64,000 nucleotides of DNA from Gracilibacillus timonensis (GCF_900086715.1 NZ_FLKH01000012.1:682001-746000); one strand, 5' to 3'; counted from the stretch's first letter, positions 48,884-58,223 are shown. Numbers and translations are program-made. Notes: generated by a model from the sequence alone, not told the origin.

Positions 48884-49092
48884 TTGAATGACCTCGATGA
48901 GAGGGAGAGCATGACAGGCTAGGTTCAAAAAGTAATCGGGGGATGATTTTTTTCCCTATTATTGCTATATTAGGATTCTTAGATGTGATCCCGGTGTCGA
49001 AGGGGCTTGCATGGTTTGCCTTAGCTATTTTTGTCGTTTGTTTACTGGTTTTCTGGTTCTCATTCAAAGGAAAAGAACCAGAAAGAGGTTAA
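48884..49092 (+). pseudogene. small membrane protein gene, possibly frameshifted
   Basis: AAGGAG lies at good spacing before TTG/ATG codons at 48884-48888, but these frames stop after about 8-12 codons. A different frame from about 48901 encodes HDRLGSKSNRG, then two hydrophobic helices (IFFPIIAILGFLDVIPV and LAWFALAIFVVCLLVFWF) and a charged end, stopping at 49092. Either a frameshift separates start and body, or translation begins at ATG 48943 with a poor ribosome binding site. Family unknown. Confidence 0.4.
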
Positions 49093-49115
49093 CCAATCAA
49101 AATGTGTACGGTGGA

Positions 49116-49160
49116 TAAAAACCAGGCTGTCAGAAGTTTACTTGTCAGCCTGGTTTTTTA
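49116..49160. terminator. terminator downstream of ylaJ
   Basis: AAAACCAGGCTG pairs with CAGCCTGGTTTT, with inner GACAAG-type pairing and T runs on both sides. It serves ylaJ (minus) and the small gene on the plus strand. Confidence 0.85.
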
Positions 49161-49163
49161 TTC

Positions 49164-49748
49164 TTATTTATGATGATTAGACTGGTCTTCTTGAATGTTA
49201 TCTAAATTCTGTTCCTCTTGATTATCGATGATTTGTTTATTCTCATCTGGTGGTGTCGAGCGATTTTCATCTACTGGAAACTCGGGCATCCATCGGCTTG
49301 TTATATTGGCTAATTCTTCACTAACCGCTTCCACTGGATGGCCTTCTTTCATTTTATTACCGATTCCCTTCATACGTTCGTATAAGTCGCTATCAGCTAC
49401 TATAATCGCCTTGCTTCCTTGAGTATCGTGCTCCAGTGCCTCTAAAACGGCATATTTAATGGAGCCAATACTTGATTGGTCTAAATCTTTATCTACATCA
49501 ATACTGACAAGGGAACCTCGTTTTGTAACAAGGGCAGTTGCCCCGTTGACATTAGGGACTTGACTAGCCAAATTAGCAAGATACTGCGCCTTTTCCGTTC
49601 CTTTAAGTTCATTATCTAAGGAAGGATCGGCATTCTTTAATTGTATGGTACCCAACTGATTGGGTGATTCGGCGGTACTTTGCTCTGGTTGCTCTTGTTG
49701 ACATCCGAATAAAAGAAAGATCAGAACCGTCATTATTATATACTTCAT
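49164..49748 (-). CDS. ylaJ: YlaJ-like sporulation lipoprotein (YhcN/YlaJ family)
   Basis: The 194-residue lipoprotein has lipobox LLFGC (about Cys 15), a Gln/Glu-rich linker, then a YhcN/YlaJ domain (about 50-150; VNGATALVTKRGSLVSIDVD, IIVADSDLYERMKGIGNKM) and an acidic Asn/Gln-rich tail. ATG 49748 follows AAGGAGG. B. subtilis YlaJ affects spore germination. This is the second YhcN/YlaJ-family gene in the window, besides the one in the spoVA operon. B. subtilis ylaK is missing next to it. Confidence 0.87.
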   Translation of the reverse strand: MKYIIMTVLIFLLFGCQQEQPEQSTAESPNQLGTIQLKNADPSLDNELKGTEKAQYLANLASQVPNVNGATALVTKRGSLVSIDVDKDLDQSSIGSIKYAVLEALEHDTQGSKAIIVADSDLYERMKGIGNKMKEGHPVEAVSEELANITSRWMPEFPVDENRSTPPDENKQIIDNQEEQNLDNIQEDQSNHHK

Positions 49749-49885
49749 GCTTATTGCGCCTCCTTTTCTCTGTATATTTTCTGATAAAAACAAAAAAATA
49801 TACCTGAGACAGCAAGTAGCATGTGTATGTGTATCGTGAAACAGGTCCTAATGTGGTTTAGACAGAGATAACGGACACAAATTAT

Positions 49886-50341
49886 TTACTGAATCTGAAT
49901 AATCTTAATGGCCTTGATTGGGTTCTGCCGGTTACTGCCATCACCGAAATAAAGGTGACCAGGCCCGTCTTCTTTGATTTGCCTGCCGTCAATTGAGAAT
50001 AGCATTAAGGAATTCAGCAATGTTTCAAGTGACACTGGATGTTTGCCATCTTCTGTTTCGATGATTGCTTCTGTTGCTGTGTCATCGATTTCAGCGGTCT
50101 CCATAAATGGTTTAAGCGGCATGACATAAGAGTAATGTAATAATTCCTTTTTGTTATATTTTTTGATGCTATGATTAACAGGCGGTTTGTTCAAACGGCT
50201 GGTTAACGCTTGATCGTCTTCCTCTGCTACGGGCTGATGATGGAACGCATCTTCTAACCTGATTTTTCGGTCATCAAAAATCCATACGCTCGGGTCCAGC
50301 GTAATCGGGTATGTAACGTTACCTTTTACTTGGATAATCAC
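49886..50341 (-). CDS. ylaL: YlaL family protein
   Basis: The 151-residue cytoplasmic protein matches YlaL in position and pattern: VKGNVTYPITLDPSVWIFDDRKI near the N-terminus, an ETLLNSL...IDGRQI middle and a GSNRQNPIKAIKI end. The function is unknown. The start is GTG 50341 after AGAGGTG. It is divergent from ylaN with a 177-bp gap. Confidence 0.82.
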   Translation of the reverse strand: MIIQVKGNVTYPITLDPSVWIFDDRKIRLEDAFHHQPVAEEDDQALTSRLNKPPVNHSIKKYNKKELLHYSYVMPLKPFMETAEIDDTATEAIIETEDGKHPVSLETLLNSLMLFSIDGRQIKEDGPGHLYFGDGSNRQNPIKAIKIIQIQ

Positions 50342-50518
50342 AATAAGTTCACCTCTTCTTATTTATCTTCTGTTATAGGATAGCAGATACAGGCTAATTT
50401 TGCATAGGAACTGATCTTACTCATCATCAAGGAATTCGCAGCAAGAATGATATTATCTTGCAATTTACATATGTTCACGATAAAATAAAGAGAAGAAGTT
50501 GTAGCGGAGGGGATTGGC

Positions 50519-50812
50519 GTGATAACAGAAATGCCTTTAAATAAAGAAAAGCAAGCCTACGCGCTTCTCAAGGCAGATGCAGATAAAATTTTACAGCTTA
50601 TTAAGGTCCAGATAGATAACTTAACTATGCCTCAGTGTCCACTTTACGAAGAGGTATTGGATACGCAAATGTTTGGCTTATCGAGGGAAATCGACTTTGC
50701 TGTGCGTTTGCAATTGATAGAAGAAGAGGAAGGTAAAGCACTGTTGGATAACTTGGAACAGCAGCTGAGTGTTTTGCATGAAGCTTCTCAAGAGCGCAAT
50801 ATGCAGATGTAG
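50519..50812 (+). CDS. ylaN: YlaN family protein (UPF0358), Fur-linked iron regulator
   Basis: The 97-residue helical protein matches UPF0358/Yla[30 protein letters not shown] and [22 protein letters not shown]. YlaN is needed for growth in B. subtilis under low iron and, in recent work on Staphylococcus and Bacillus, binds iron and counters Fur repression. The start is GTG with GGAGGGG upstream. Position directly before ftsW agrees. Confidence 0.9.
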   Translation: MITEMPLNKEKQAYALLKADADKILQLIKVQIDNLTMPQCPLYEEVLDTQMFGLSREIDFAVRLQLIEEEEGKALLDNLEQQLSVLHEASQERNMQM

Positions 50813-50813
50813 A

Positions 50814-50848
50814 AAACTTTGCTAACATATCGAGCAAAGTTTTTGTAC
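50814..50848 (+). terminator. terminator between ylaN and ftsW
   Basis: AAAACTTTGCT pairs with AGCAAAGTTTT and is followed by TTG. It separates ylaN from ftsW transcription. Confidence 0.75.
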
Positions 50849-50901
50849 TTTTTACATTGGATCAATTAAAAACAATTTTATGATGTTTTGAGGTAATCAA
50901 G

Positions 50902-52107
50902 ATGAAGAAACAGAAAACAAAAACATTCGATTTTCTATTAATGTTATCTCCATTGCTGTTGTCTGGTTTTGGTGTAGTGATGATCTATAGTGCCAGTATG
51001 GTAACCTCTGTTATTATACGTGGGGAACCGGCTTATTCACAAGCGGCTAATCAGTTAATGTGGCTGGTAGTAGGTATTGGCTTGTTTATATTTGCCAGTT
51101 ATTTCAAATATACCATTTACCAGTATTTGACGAAGTGGATCGTCTTGCTTATGTTTCTCTCTTTAGTTGCCGTTGAGTTATTTGGTGTGAATCTAAATAA
51201 CTCCCAAGCATGGATACATTTAGGCCCTTTTTCCATACAGCCATCCGAGTTTGTAAAGATAGGGTTAGTGCTGTATTTGGCAGCTGTTTATACAAAAAAA
51301 CAAGAATATATTGGAGACTTTTTCAAGGCTGTATTGCCTCCTTTGGTGGTGACGGCAGTGTTGCTTGGCTTAATCATTAAACAGCCTGACATAGGAACTG
51401 CGGCGATTATATTTGCTGTTGCTTGTACGGTTATCTTTAGTGCAGGAATTAAATTTAAACATATTAGCTTTTTGATATTAGTTGGTGTGGTTGTATTAGT
51501 GGCGGTTGGCATTCAATTGGTCACAGACACAAGGATTGCTCGTTTTACAGGTGCTTACCATCCTTTTACTGATCCAGACGCTACTGGATATCAGTTGATT
51601 CAATCTTACATAGCGATTGGCACGGGAGGGCTATCAGGCCAAGGAATTGGCCAAGGAATTCAAAAGCTTGGTTATCTTACCCAAGCGGATAGCGACTTTA
51701 TCATGGCGGTAATCGCAGAGGAATTAGGCCTGTTTGGCGTTTTATTTGTCCTAGGTTGTTTAAGTGTAATTGTATTAAGAGGGCTATATATAGCCAAAGA
51801 GTGTAAGGATCCATTTGGCACGTTAATAGCTATTGGGATTTCATCGATGATTGGAATTCAAACTGTGATAAATATGGGAGCAATAAGTGGTCTGCTTCCC
51901 ATCACAGGTGTACCTTTGCCTTTTGTTAGTGCAGGTGGTACTTCCTTGGTTGTCTTATTATTCTCGGTGGGTATCCTCAATAACATTGCCCGTCATGTGA
52001 ATTATCAGCGTTATCAGGAAACAGAGGACGCAGATATACCGACAGAAGAGAAGCCATCTATTCGAGGTTGGTCCAAAAAAAGGAATCGTCAACGCCAATT
52101 ATCTTAA
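50902..52107 (+). CDS. ftsW: cell division peptidoglycan polymerase FtsW
   Basis: FtsW is a SEDS-family glycosyltransferase that makes septal peptidoglycan with a partner class B PBP. The 401-residue protein has about ten membrane helices. It shows MIYSAS near residue 27, the catalytic Asp region IKQPDIGTAAI, GTGGLSGQGIGQG, TQADSDFIMAVIAEELG and LPLPFVSAGGTS-type GVPLPFVSAGG. The tail is basic. The neighbourhood (ylaN-ftsW-cta) favours FtsW over RodA/SpoVE. In B. subtilis pycA follows; here it does not. Confidence 0.92.
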   Translation: MKKQKTKTFDFLLMLSPLLLSGFGVVMIYSASMVTSVIIRGEPAYSQAANQLMWLVVGIGLFIFASYFKYTIYQYLTKWIVLLMFLSLVAVELFGVNLNNSQAWIHLGPFSIQPSEFVKIGLVLYLAAVYTKKQEYIGDFFKAVLPPLVVTAVLLGLIIKQPDIGTAAIIFAVACTVIFSAGIKFKHISFLILVGVVVLVAVGIQLVTDTRIARFTGAYHPFTDPDATGYQLIQSYIAIGTGGLSGQGIGQGIQKLGYLTQADSDFIMAVIAEELGLFGVLFVLGCLSVIVLRGLYIAKECKDPFGTLIAIGISSMIGIQTVINMGAISGLLPITGVPLPFVSAGGTSLVVLLFSVGILNNIARHVNYQRYQETEDADIPTEEKPSIRGWSKKRNRQRQLS

Positions 52108-52122
52108 AGGGCAAGCAATCAC

Positions 52123-52147
52123 GAGGTGCGCTTGATCCTTTTATGCT
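52123..52147 (+). repeat. relic of the intergenic repeat right flank
   Basis: GAGGTGCGCTTGATCCTTTTATGC resembles the block ATAGGTGCTCTTGATCCATTTACGC present in copies A, B and D. It is a likely eroded fragment. Confidence 0.4.
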
Positions 52148-52251
52148 AAATACCTACTTTAAATTCTGATGAGGAGATGTGCTTTCCTCTCATTAAGACA
52201 GGGAAACACAGCTTAATCTGAAGTATGGTTCTGCTTCCTTTATTTACAAAC

Positions 52252-52293
52252 AAAAAGGTTTACCAGCTTATCCAAAGCGGTAAACCTTTTTTA
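52252..52293 (+). terminator. terminator downstream of ftsW
   Basis: AAAAAGGTTTACC pairs with GGTAAACCTTTTTT around a 14-nt loop. It borders repeat copy G. Confidence 0.8.
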
Positions 52294-52414
52294 TATAATG
52301 GGAAAGTAATCAAGGATAATAGGATTTGGAAAGAAATTAACTTTGAACGAAGCGGCAGTTCTTGTCTAGTTTCGGGTAGTAATAAAGAACCGGGCGAAAT
52401 TTGCCCGGTTTACC
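52294..52414 (+). repeat. mosaic intergenic repeat, copy G (no module)
   Basis: Blocks AGGATAATAGGATTTGG, TTTGAACGAAGCGGCAGTT, TAGTTTCGGGTAGTAATAAAG and the AACCGGGC/GCCCGGTT hairpin appear in order, with no CGATAAG module. It is close to copy F at 58.6 kb. The hairpin (52388-52410) lies next to the ctaA stop and could terminate ctaA on the minus strand. Confidence 0.75.
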
Positions 52415-53320
52415 TTATGTTCTTCTTTTTTCAGTTTTAAAGCTTCGATACGATAGTAATAAGAAATAACAAAGCAGTCCAAAGAATAATGTAATGAACA
52501 AGGCGTGCATTAATGCGATAAACAAATTTCCAATAGTAAAAATGACAAACGCTCCTAATGCGACTTGTGCGGTAATGAGGAACGTGCCGATAGCCCATCC
52601 GTAATACATCACATGACTATCTCGATAATGTCGCCTGATTTTAAAGAATAGAACCCATGTCCATATAAAAGCCAAACCAGCTAGTAAACGGTGTCCCATT
52701 TGAACCCATTGTCCAAAGTGATAATTCGCGAAATCAAAGGGCTGTGTGTTTGTACACATCGGCCAATCTGGACAAGCAAGGCTTGACTCAATATGCCGTA
52801 CCAAGGCCCCAGAGTAGACAACGACCATAATAAAGATGGCCAAGGTAATGAATTGTTTGCGAAACTTACTGGAAATATGGAGCGAGTCTGCATCAAATTT
52901 GTGATCGACTTCAAAAATAAGCAGCGTGAGTAATAATACAGCAGCAAAGGATATAAGAGAAATGCCGAAATGCAGGGCCAACACAAAGTCTGATTGCGGC
53001 CATAATACTGCAGCAGCACCGATAAGTGCTTGAGCAACCAGAAAAAAGACGGATACAATGGCCAAAAATTTGGTCTCGCGTATGTAACCGATTTTGATCC
53101 AGGCAAGCACCGCAAGTAGTAAGACAAAGATGCCAGCCATTCCTGAAACTAATCGGTGACTCAACTCAATAAACATTTCCACCGACCAGTCACCATAGCA
53201 GAATGGCCAATTAGCTCCACATCCCATGCCGGAATCTGTTTTTGTAACCAGTGCCCCTCCTACAAGAACCCCAGTCATGATCAGGGTGGAGATCACTGCC
53301 AATGTTTTTAGAAATTTCAT
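52415..53320 (-). CDS. ctaA: heme A synthase CtaA
   Basis: CtaA oxidises the C8 methyl of heme O to give heme A for cytochrome oxidase. The 301-residue protein has eight membrane helices, paired cysteines GCGANWPFC (about 33-41) and LACPDWPMC, and heme-ligand His in ELSHRLVSG, LHFGISL, QMGHRLLAG and LMHALF. AGGTG precedes the ATG. It diverges from ctaB across 300 bp with a TATAAT at 53528. The standard Bacillus ctaA/ctaB arrangement. Confidence 0.95.
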   Translation of the reverse strand: MKFLKTLAVISTLIMTGVLVGGALVTKTDSGMGCGANWPFCYGDWSVEMFIELSHRLVSGMAGIFVLLLAVLAWIKIGYIRETKFLAIVSVFFLVAQALIGAAAVLWPQSDFVLALHFGISLISFAAVLLLTLLIFEVDHKFDADSLHISSKFRKQFITLAIFIMVVVYSGALVRHIESSLACPDWPMCTNTQPFDFANYHFGQWVQMGHRLLAGLAFIWTWVLFFKIRRHYRDSHVMYYGWAIGTFLITAQVALGAFVIFTIGNLFIALMHALFITLFFGLLCYFLLLSYRSFKTEKRRT

Positions 53321-53620
53321 ACTTCACCTCAAATTATCTATCTGTATTTCTATGTATAGATTTTAGCAATAAACAAACCCATTATACCAAATAAACAGTG
53401 ATGTGTGTGTGTAAACTACATATCAAATAAAATGTTCACAAAAATGCCATAAATAGAATTGATTATAGGAGTTGGATAGCACACGATGCAATTCCATGAT
53501 ACAATAGCATTGTTTGATAAAATTAGGTATAATGCAGATACATACTATTTTTGAACATACAACGAAAGCATTTGCATATCATGACGGAAATTAAAAGTTA
53601 GAAGGGAAGAGGCTATTTAA

Positions 53621-54556
53621 ATGGACAAACTAGGAGCTTCGTCTAACGATGCCGTTTTTTCGGGGACGTTGGATACATATCTTTATAAATGGTCAGATTT
53701 AAAACAAATATTAAAATTAGGCATTATTAACTCCAACACGATGACTGCTCTGGCTGGTTTTTGGCTGGCGTTGTATTATACGAATTCTTCTATCGCACAG
53801 TATTGGCATATGTTGTTAGTGACCATCGTAGGTACAGCTTTTGTAATAGCAGGGGGCTGTGTCATCAATAACTATTATGATAGAGATATCGATCGGAAAA
53901 TGAAACGAACGAAGGTCCGTCCAACGGTTACAGGAACCATTGATTTATTTCATGTACTGGTTATCGGTGTTTCTTTATCCATTATGGGTGTGCTTGTGTT
54001 ATCTTTGGCCTCATGGCAGGCCGCTTTCTATGGAGCTTTGGGTTGGTTTAGTTATGTTGTATTATATACGATATGGTCGAAACGCCGCTATACGATTAAT
54101 ACAGCCATAGGAAGTCTTGCAGGAGCAGTACCGCCACTAATTGGCTGGTCGGCTGTAGATCCACAGCTTCACCCCGCAGCTTGGGTTTTGTTTCTGCTTA
54201 TATTTATTTGGCAGACACCTCACTTTTTAGCCATCGCTATGAAAAAAGAAGACGAATATCGAGCAGCAAATATCCCAATGCTTCCAGTCGTTTACGGCTC
54301 CGAAATAACCAAGCGTCAAATGTTTGTTTATATTGTTTGCTTATTACCACTGCCATTTTTACTCTATGATTTAGGATATATTTTCTTAGGAATAGGCACA
54401 ATATTAAATATAGGGTGGCTGGTACTATCGATAAAGGGGTTTTTTGTAAAAGATAATGACAAATGGGCAAATAAAATGTTTATTTATTCCTTATTTTATT
54501 TAATGATTATATTTCTATCGATGATCGTTATTACTTTGCCGAATAATTTGTTATAA
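53621..54556 (+). CDS. ctaB: heme O synthase (protoheme IX farnesyltransferase) CtaB
   Basis: CtaB attaches a farnesyl group to heme B, making heme O. The 311-residue UbiA-family protein has eight to nine membrane helices and the two Asp-rich motifs: NNYYDRDIDRKMKRTKVRP (about 86-104) and the second loop near KKEDEYRAANIPMLP. The N-terminal 20 residues are hydrophilic. AAGGGAAGAGG precedes the ATG. It heads the cta oxidase cluster. Confidence 0.95.
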   Translation: MDKLGASSNDAVFSGTLDTYLYKWSDLKQILKLGIINSNTMTALAGFWLALYYTNSSIAQYWHMLLVTIVGTAFVIAGGCVINNYYDRDIDRKMKRTKVRPTVTGTIDLFHVLVIGVSLSIMGVLVLSLASWQAAFYGALGWFSYVVLYTIWSKRRYTINTAIGSLAGAVPPLIGWSAVDPQLHPAAWVLFLLIFIWQTPHFLAIAMKKEDEYRAANIPMLPVVYGSEITKRQMFVYIVCLLPLPFLLYDLGYIFLGIGTILNIGWLVLSIKGFFVKDNDKWANKMFIYSLFYLMIIFLSMIVITLPNNLL

Positions 54557-54635
54557 TAAATTTATCAGTAGGACTTGATTTTCTTCAAGTTTTTCTAAAT
54601 AATATAGTAAGTTATAAAGAAAGAGAGGGTTAAAA

Positions 54636-55721
54636 ATGAGAGATTGGATGGGAAAAATCCGAACGCTAGCCTTATTTTCGTTTTTGGCAATGGTACTTTC
54701 TGCATGCGGTAAAGAAAACCTAAGTGCATTTACGCCAAAAGGATACGGGGCACAACAATCAATGGTTGTTATTATTGTATCCATTCTAGTAATGATTGTG
54801 GTCTTTATTGCAGTTATGGTCATTTATTTTTATGTCATTGGCAAGTTCCGACAGAAAAAGGGACAAGAAGATCACGTACCAAAACAAGTGGAAGGGAATC
54901 ACACATTAGAAGTAATCTGGACAGTTATTCCAATTATTCTTTTGATTATTATTGCGATTCCGACAGTAGCCGTTACATATGGCCTGGCAGATGAAGGTCC
55001 AAAAGAGGACAGCATCAACGTCAATGTCACTGGTATGCAATTCTGGTGGAACTTTGAATATGCAGATGAAGAAATTCAAACCAGTCAAGAATTATACATC
55101 CCAGTTGATGAAAGAGTTTACTTGAATATGATGTCCAATGATGTTATTCACTCCTTTTGGGTACCATCTATATCAGGTAAAATGGATGTAAATCCAGATA
55201 ATGAAAATACAATGTATATTGAAGCAGAAGAAGAGGGTGTATATTGGGGTAAATGTGCCGAGTTCTGTGGGGACTCACACTCTTTAATGGACTTCAAGAT
55301 CGTTGTCGTAAGTCAGGAAGAGTATGATCAATGGGTAGAAGGTATGCAGAACACGGATCCTGAGTATACTGCTGAAGCAACAGAAGGTCAGCAATTATTC
55401 GAAAATAGCTGTGTCAGCTGTCATGCCATCGATGCCAGCTCCAATAATCCAGTAGTAGGGCCTAATATGGCAGACTTTGGTAATCGCTCGTTAATAGCTG
55501 GTATTAATGATTTTAATAAAGAGGAACTGGTTGATTGGATTCTTGATCCAGCTAGTATCAAACCTGGAAATGGTATGCTGGATGCGCCATATCTTGAGGA
55601 TAACTCCATTTCGGAAGAAGAAGCTGGACAGATTGCTGATTTCTTAATGGAACTAAAGGCTACAGAGGAACCAGTTGATAGTGTGAAACAATTTAGGGAG
55701 AATGAATCGACAGAGAACTAA
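54636..55721 (+). CDS. ctaC: cytochrome c oxidase subunit II with cytochrome c domain (caa3 type)
   Basis: Subunit II holds the CuA centre that takes electrons into the oxidase. The 361-residue protein has a lipoprotein signal (LSACGKEN, Cys about 24), two membrane helices, CuA ligands in VIHSFWVPS and CAEFCGDSHSLM, and a C-terminal cytochrome c domain with CVSCH (about 265). The fused cytochrome c makes the enzyme caa3. GAGAGGG precedes the ATG; ctaD follows after 17 bp. Confidence 0.96.
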   Translation: MRDWMGKIRTLALFSFLAMVLSACGKENLSAFTPKGYGAQQSMVVIIVSILVMIVVFIAVMVIYFYVIGKFRQKKGQEDHVPKQVEGNHTLEVIWTVIPIILLIIIAIPTVAVTYGLADEGPKEDSINVNVTGMQFWWNFEYADEEIQTSQELYIPVDERVYLNMMSNDVIHSFWVPSISGKMDVNPDNENTMYIEAEEEGVYWGKCAEFCGDSHSLMDFKIVVVSQEEYDQWVEGMQNTDPEYTAEATEGQQLFENSCVSCHAIDASSNNPVVGPNMADFGNRSLIAGINDFNKEELVDWILDPASIKPGNGMLDAPYLEDNSISEEEAGQIADFLMELKATEEPVDSVKQFRENESTEN

Positions 55722-55738
55722 AGGGAGGTAAATGACAC

Positions 55739-57598
55739 GTGAGTACATTGGCAGCAACGAATAAAAAAAGTTTCGGCTCCACCTTGTGGGATTATTTAAC
55801 CACAGTGGACCATAAGAAAATTGCTATCATGTACCTGGTTGCTGGGGGATTATTCTTTATCCTCGGTGGTTTAGAAGCACTTGCAATCAGGATACAGTTA
55901 ATGAAACCGATGAATGACTTTGTTAGTGCAGGTTTCTATAATGAATTAATTACTATGCATGGAACGACCATGATCTTTTTGGCTGCCATGCCATTAGTTT
56001 TTGCATTTATGAATGCCGTTGTGCCTTTGCAAATCGGGGCACGTGATGTGGCATTTCCATTCTTAAACTCATTAGGGTTTTGGTTATTTTTATTTGGGGG
56101 TATCTTACTGAACGTAGGCTGGTTTACCGGTGGTGCAGCTGATGCAGGCTGGACAGCATATGCGCCTTTATCCACCACTTCTGCAGGTCATGGGGTAGAT
56201 TATTATGTATTAGGATTGCAGATCTCTGGTGCGGGTACATTAATGGGCGGGATTAACTTCCTTGTAACGATTGTAAATATGCGGGCGCCAGGTATGACTT
56301 ATATGCGTATGCCATTGTTTACTTGGACAGCATTTGTAGCAAGTGTTCTTATTCTATTTGCCTTTCCAGCCTTAACGGTCGGGTTATTCTTAATGATGTT
56401 TGATCGTTTATTTGGAGCAGGGTTCTTTGATCCGAATATGGGTGGTAATGCCGTCATCTGGCAGCACTTATTCTGGATTTTTGGTCACCCAGAGGTTTAT
56501 ATTCTGATTTTACCAGCATTTGGTATTTTTAGTGAGATTATTTCGACATTTTCTAGGAAACGATTATTTGGTTATACCGCTATGGTGTTTGCTACGGTAT
56601 TAATTGGTTTTCTAGGTTTTATGGTATGGGCTCACCATATGTTTACAGTAGGTATGGGACCAGCGGCTAACTCCATTTTTGCGGTAGCGACGATGGCGAT
56701 TGCGGTGCCAACTGGTATTAAGATATTTAACTGGTTGTTTACCCTTTGGGAAGGGAATATCCGGATTAATACCGCCATGCTGTGGGCACTTGGTTTTATT
56801 CCTAGTTTTACAATCGGCGGAATGACAGGAGTTATGTTAGCTGCCGCTTCGGCGGATTATCAATATCATGATTCCTATTTCGTTGTTGCGCACTTCCACT
56901 ATGTTATTGTGGGTGGTGTCGTATTCGGTTTAATTGCTGGTACACACTATTGGTGGCCAAAAATGTTTGGTACAATCTTAGATGAAAAATTAGGTAAATG
57001 GACATTTTGGATCTTCTTTATTGGTTTCCATATGACGTTCTTTGTTCAGCACTTCCTTGGTTTAATGGGGATGCCAAGACGTTACTGGGTGTTCTTGGAA
57101 GGTCAGCATTTGGACTTAGGGAATTTAATAAGTTCTATTGGTGCCATGCTGATGGGGGTAGGAACGATTATACTACTCATCAATATTGTGAAAACATCTA
57201 TTCAAAACAAAAAAGTTGGTGGCGATCCTTGGGATGCGCGTACTTTGGAATGGGCTATTCCTTCACCTCCACCATTTTATAATTTCAAGCAATTGCCATT
57301 GGTTCGTGCGTTAGATCCTTTATGGATTGAAAAGATGGAAGGGCGTAAAGGTATGACACCGGCAGAGCCACTTGGAGATATCCATATGCCGAATAACTCT
57401 TTCTTGCCGTTTATCATGTCGGTAGGGTTCTTTATTGCAGGACTTGGCTTTATTTATCAAAAGGATAATTTGGCTTGGTTAACCGCAGTATTTATTGGAA
57501 TGGGCATTGCATTAGGCTGTATGCTCACAAGATCGTTGAAAGACGATACTGGCTATCACATCCATAAAGAAGATTTGCAAAAGGAGGCGAAGGAATAA
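55739..57598 (+). CDS. ctaD: cytochrome c oxidase subunit I
   Basis: The catalytic subunit reduces O2 to water and pumps protons. The 619-residue protein has 12 to 14 membrane helices, the low-spin heme a ligand in MHGTTMIFL, the CuB His-Tyr site WIFGHPEVYILILP, the CuB His pair in WAHHMFTVG, and heme ligands in VVAHFHYVIVGG. The start is GTG after GGGAGGTAA. The C-terminal extension (about 540-619) is typical of Bacillus CtaD. Confidence 0.97.
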   Translation: MSTLAATNKKSFGSTLWDYLTTVDHKKIAIMYLVAGGLFFILGGLEALAIRIQLMKPMNDFVSAGFYNELITMHGTTMIFLAAMPLVFAFMNAVVPLQIGARDVAFPFLNSLGFWLFLFGGILLNVGWFTGGAADAGWTAYAPLSTTSAGHGVDYYVLGLQISGAGTLMGGINFLVTIVNMRAPGMTYMRMPLFTWTAFVASVLILFAFPALTVGLFLMMFDRLFGAGFFDPNMGGNAVIWQHLFWIFGHPEVYILILPAFGIFSEIISTFSRKRLFGYTAMVFATVLIGFLGFMVWAHHMFTVGMGPAANSIFAVATMAIAVPTGIKIFNWLFTLWEGNIRINTAMLWALGFIPSFTIGGMTGVMLAAASADYQYHDSYFVVAHFHYVIVGGVVFGLIAGTHYWWPKMFGTILDEKLGKWTFWIFFIGFHMTFFVQHFLGLMGMPRRYWVFLEGQHLDLGNLISSIGAMLMGVGTIILLINIVKTSIQNKKVGGDPWDARTLEWAIPSPPPFYNFKQLPLVRALDPLWIEKMEGRKGMTPAEPLGDIHMPNNSFLPFIMSVGFFIAGLGFIYQKDNLAWLTAVFIGMGIALGCMLTRSLKDDTGYHIHKEDLQKEAKE

Positions 57599-57599
57599 A

Positions 57600-58220
57600 A
57601 TGAGTGAACAAGATGTATTAAATCCAGATCATATGCCTCATAATCCTGAACAAGCCACCTTAGAAGGAAAGAATAAGTTCATGGGCTTTTGGTTTTTCCT
57701 TGGTGGAGAAACAGTCCTTTTCGCTAGTTTGTTTGGTACCTATTTGGCATTAAACGATTCGACGAATGGCGGCGCTTCTTCAGAGGAACTATTTGGTTTA
57801 GAGCTTGTATTTATCATGACGATGCTGCTTTTAACCAGTTCATTAACCAGTGTGTACGCTATGTACCACATGAAGAATAATGACTTTAAAAGAATGATGA
57901 TTTGGCTTGGTATTACTGTTGCTTTAGGACTTGGCTTCCTTGGTTTTGAGTTATATGAGTTCTTTCATTATATTCATGAATATGAATTTACGTTGCGTTC
58001 ATCTGCTTTCGGTTCGGCATTCTATACATTAGTAGGCTTTCATGGAGGCCACGTTGTGTTTGGTTTATCATGGATCATTGCCCTAATGCTTCGTAATAGC
58101 AAGCGTGGCTTGAATTTATATAATGCGCCGAAGTTTTACATTGCAAGTTTATATTGGCACTTTATTGATGTTGTGTGGGTATTCATCTTCACAGTAGTTT
58201 ATCTGATGGGGGTGCTCTAA
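57600..58220 (+). CDS. ctaE: cytochrome c oxidase subunit III
   Basis: The 206-residue heme-copper oxidase subunit III has five membrane helices. It shows KFMGFWFFLGGETVLFASLF at the start, the VGFHGGHVVFGLSWI segment and the final YWHFIDVVWVFIFTVVYL. AAGGAGG lies upstream, overlapping the ctaD end, and the gene begins 1 bp after the ctaD stop. It stabilises subunit I and helps proton uptake. Confidence 0.96.
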   Translation: MSEQDVLNPDHMPHNPEQATLEGKNKFMGFWFFLGGETVLFASLFGTYLALNDSTNGGASSEELFGLELVFIMTMLLLTSSLTSVYAMYHMKNNDFKRMMIWLGITVALGLGFLGFELYEFFHYIHEYEFTLRSSAFGSAFYTLVGFHGGHVVFGLSWIIALMLRNSKRGLNLYNAPKFYIASLYWHFIDVVWVFIFTVVYLMGVL

Positions 58221-58223
58221 ATA

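Noticed and set aside
52225-52440. 71-codon plus-strand frame
   Set aside because: It runs through the ftsW-side terminator and repeat copy G.
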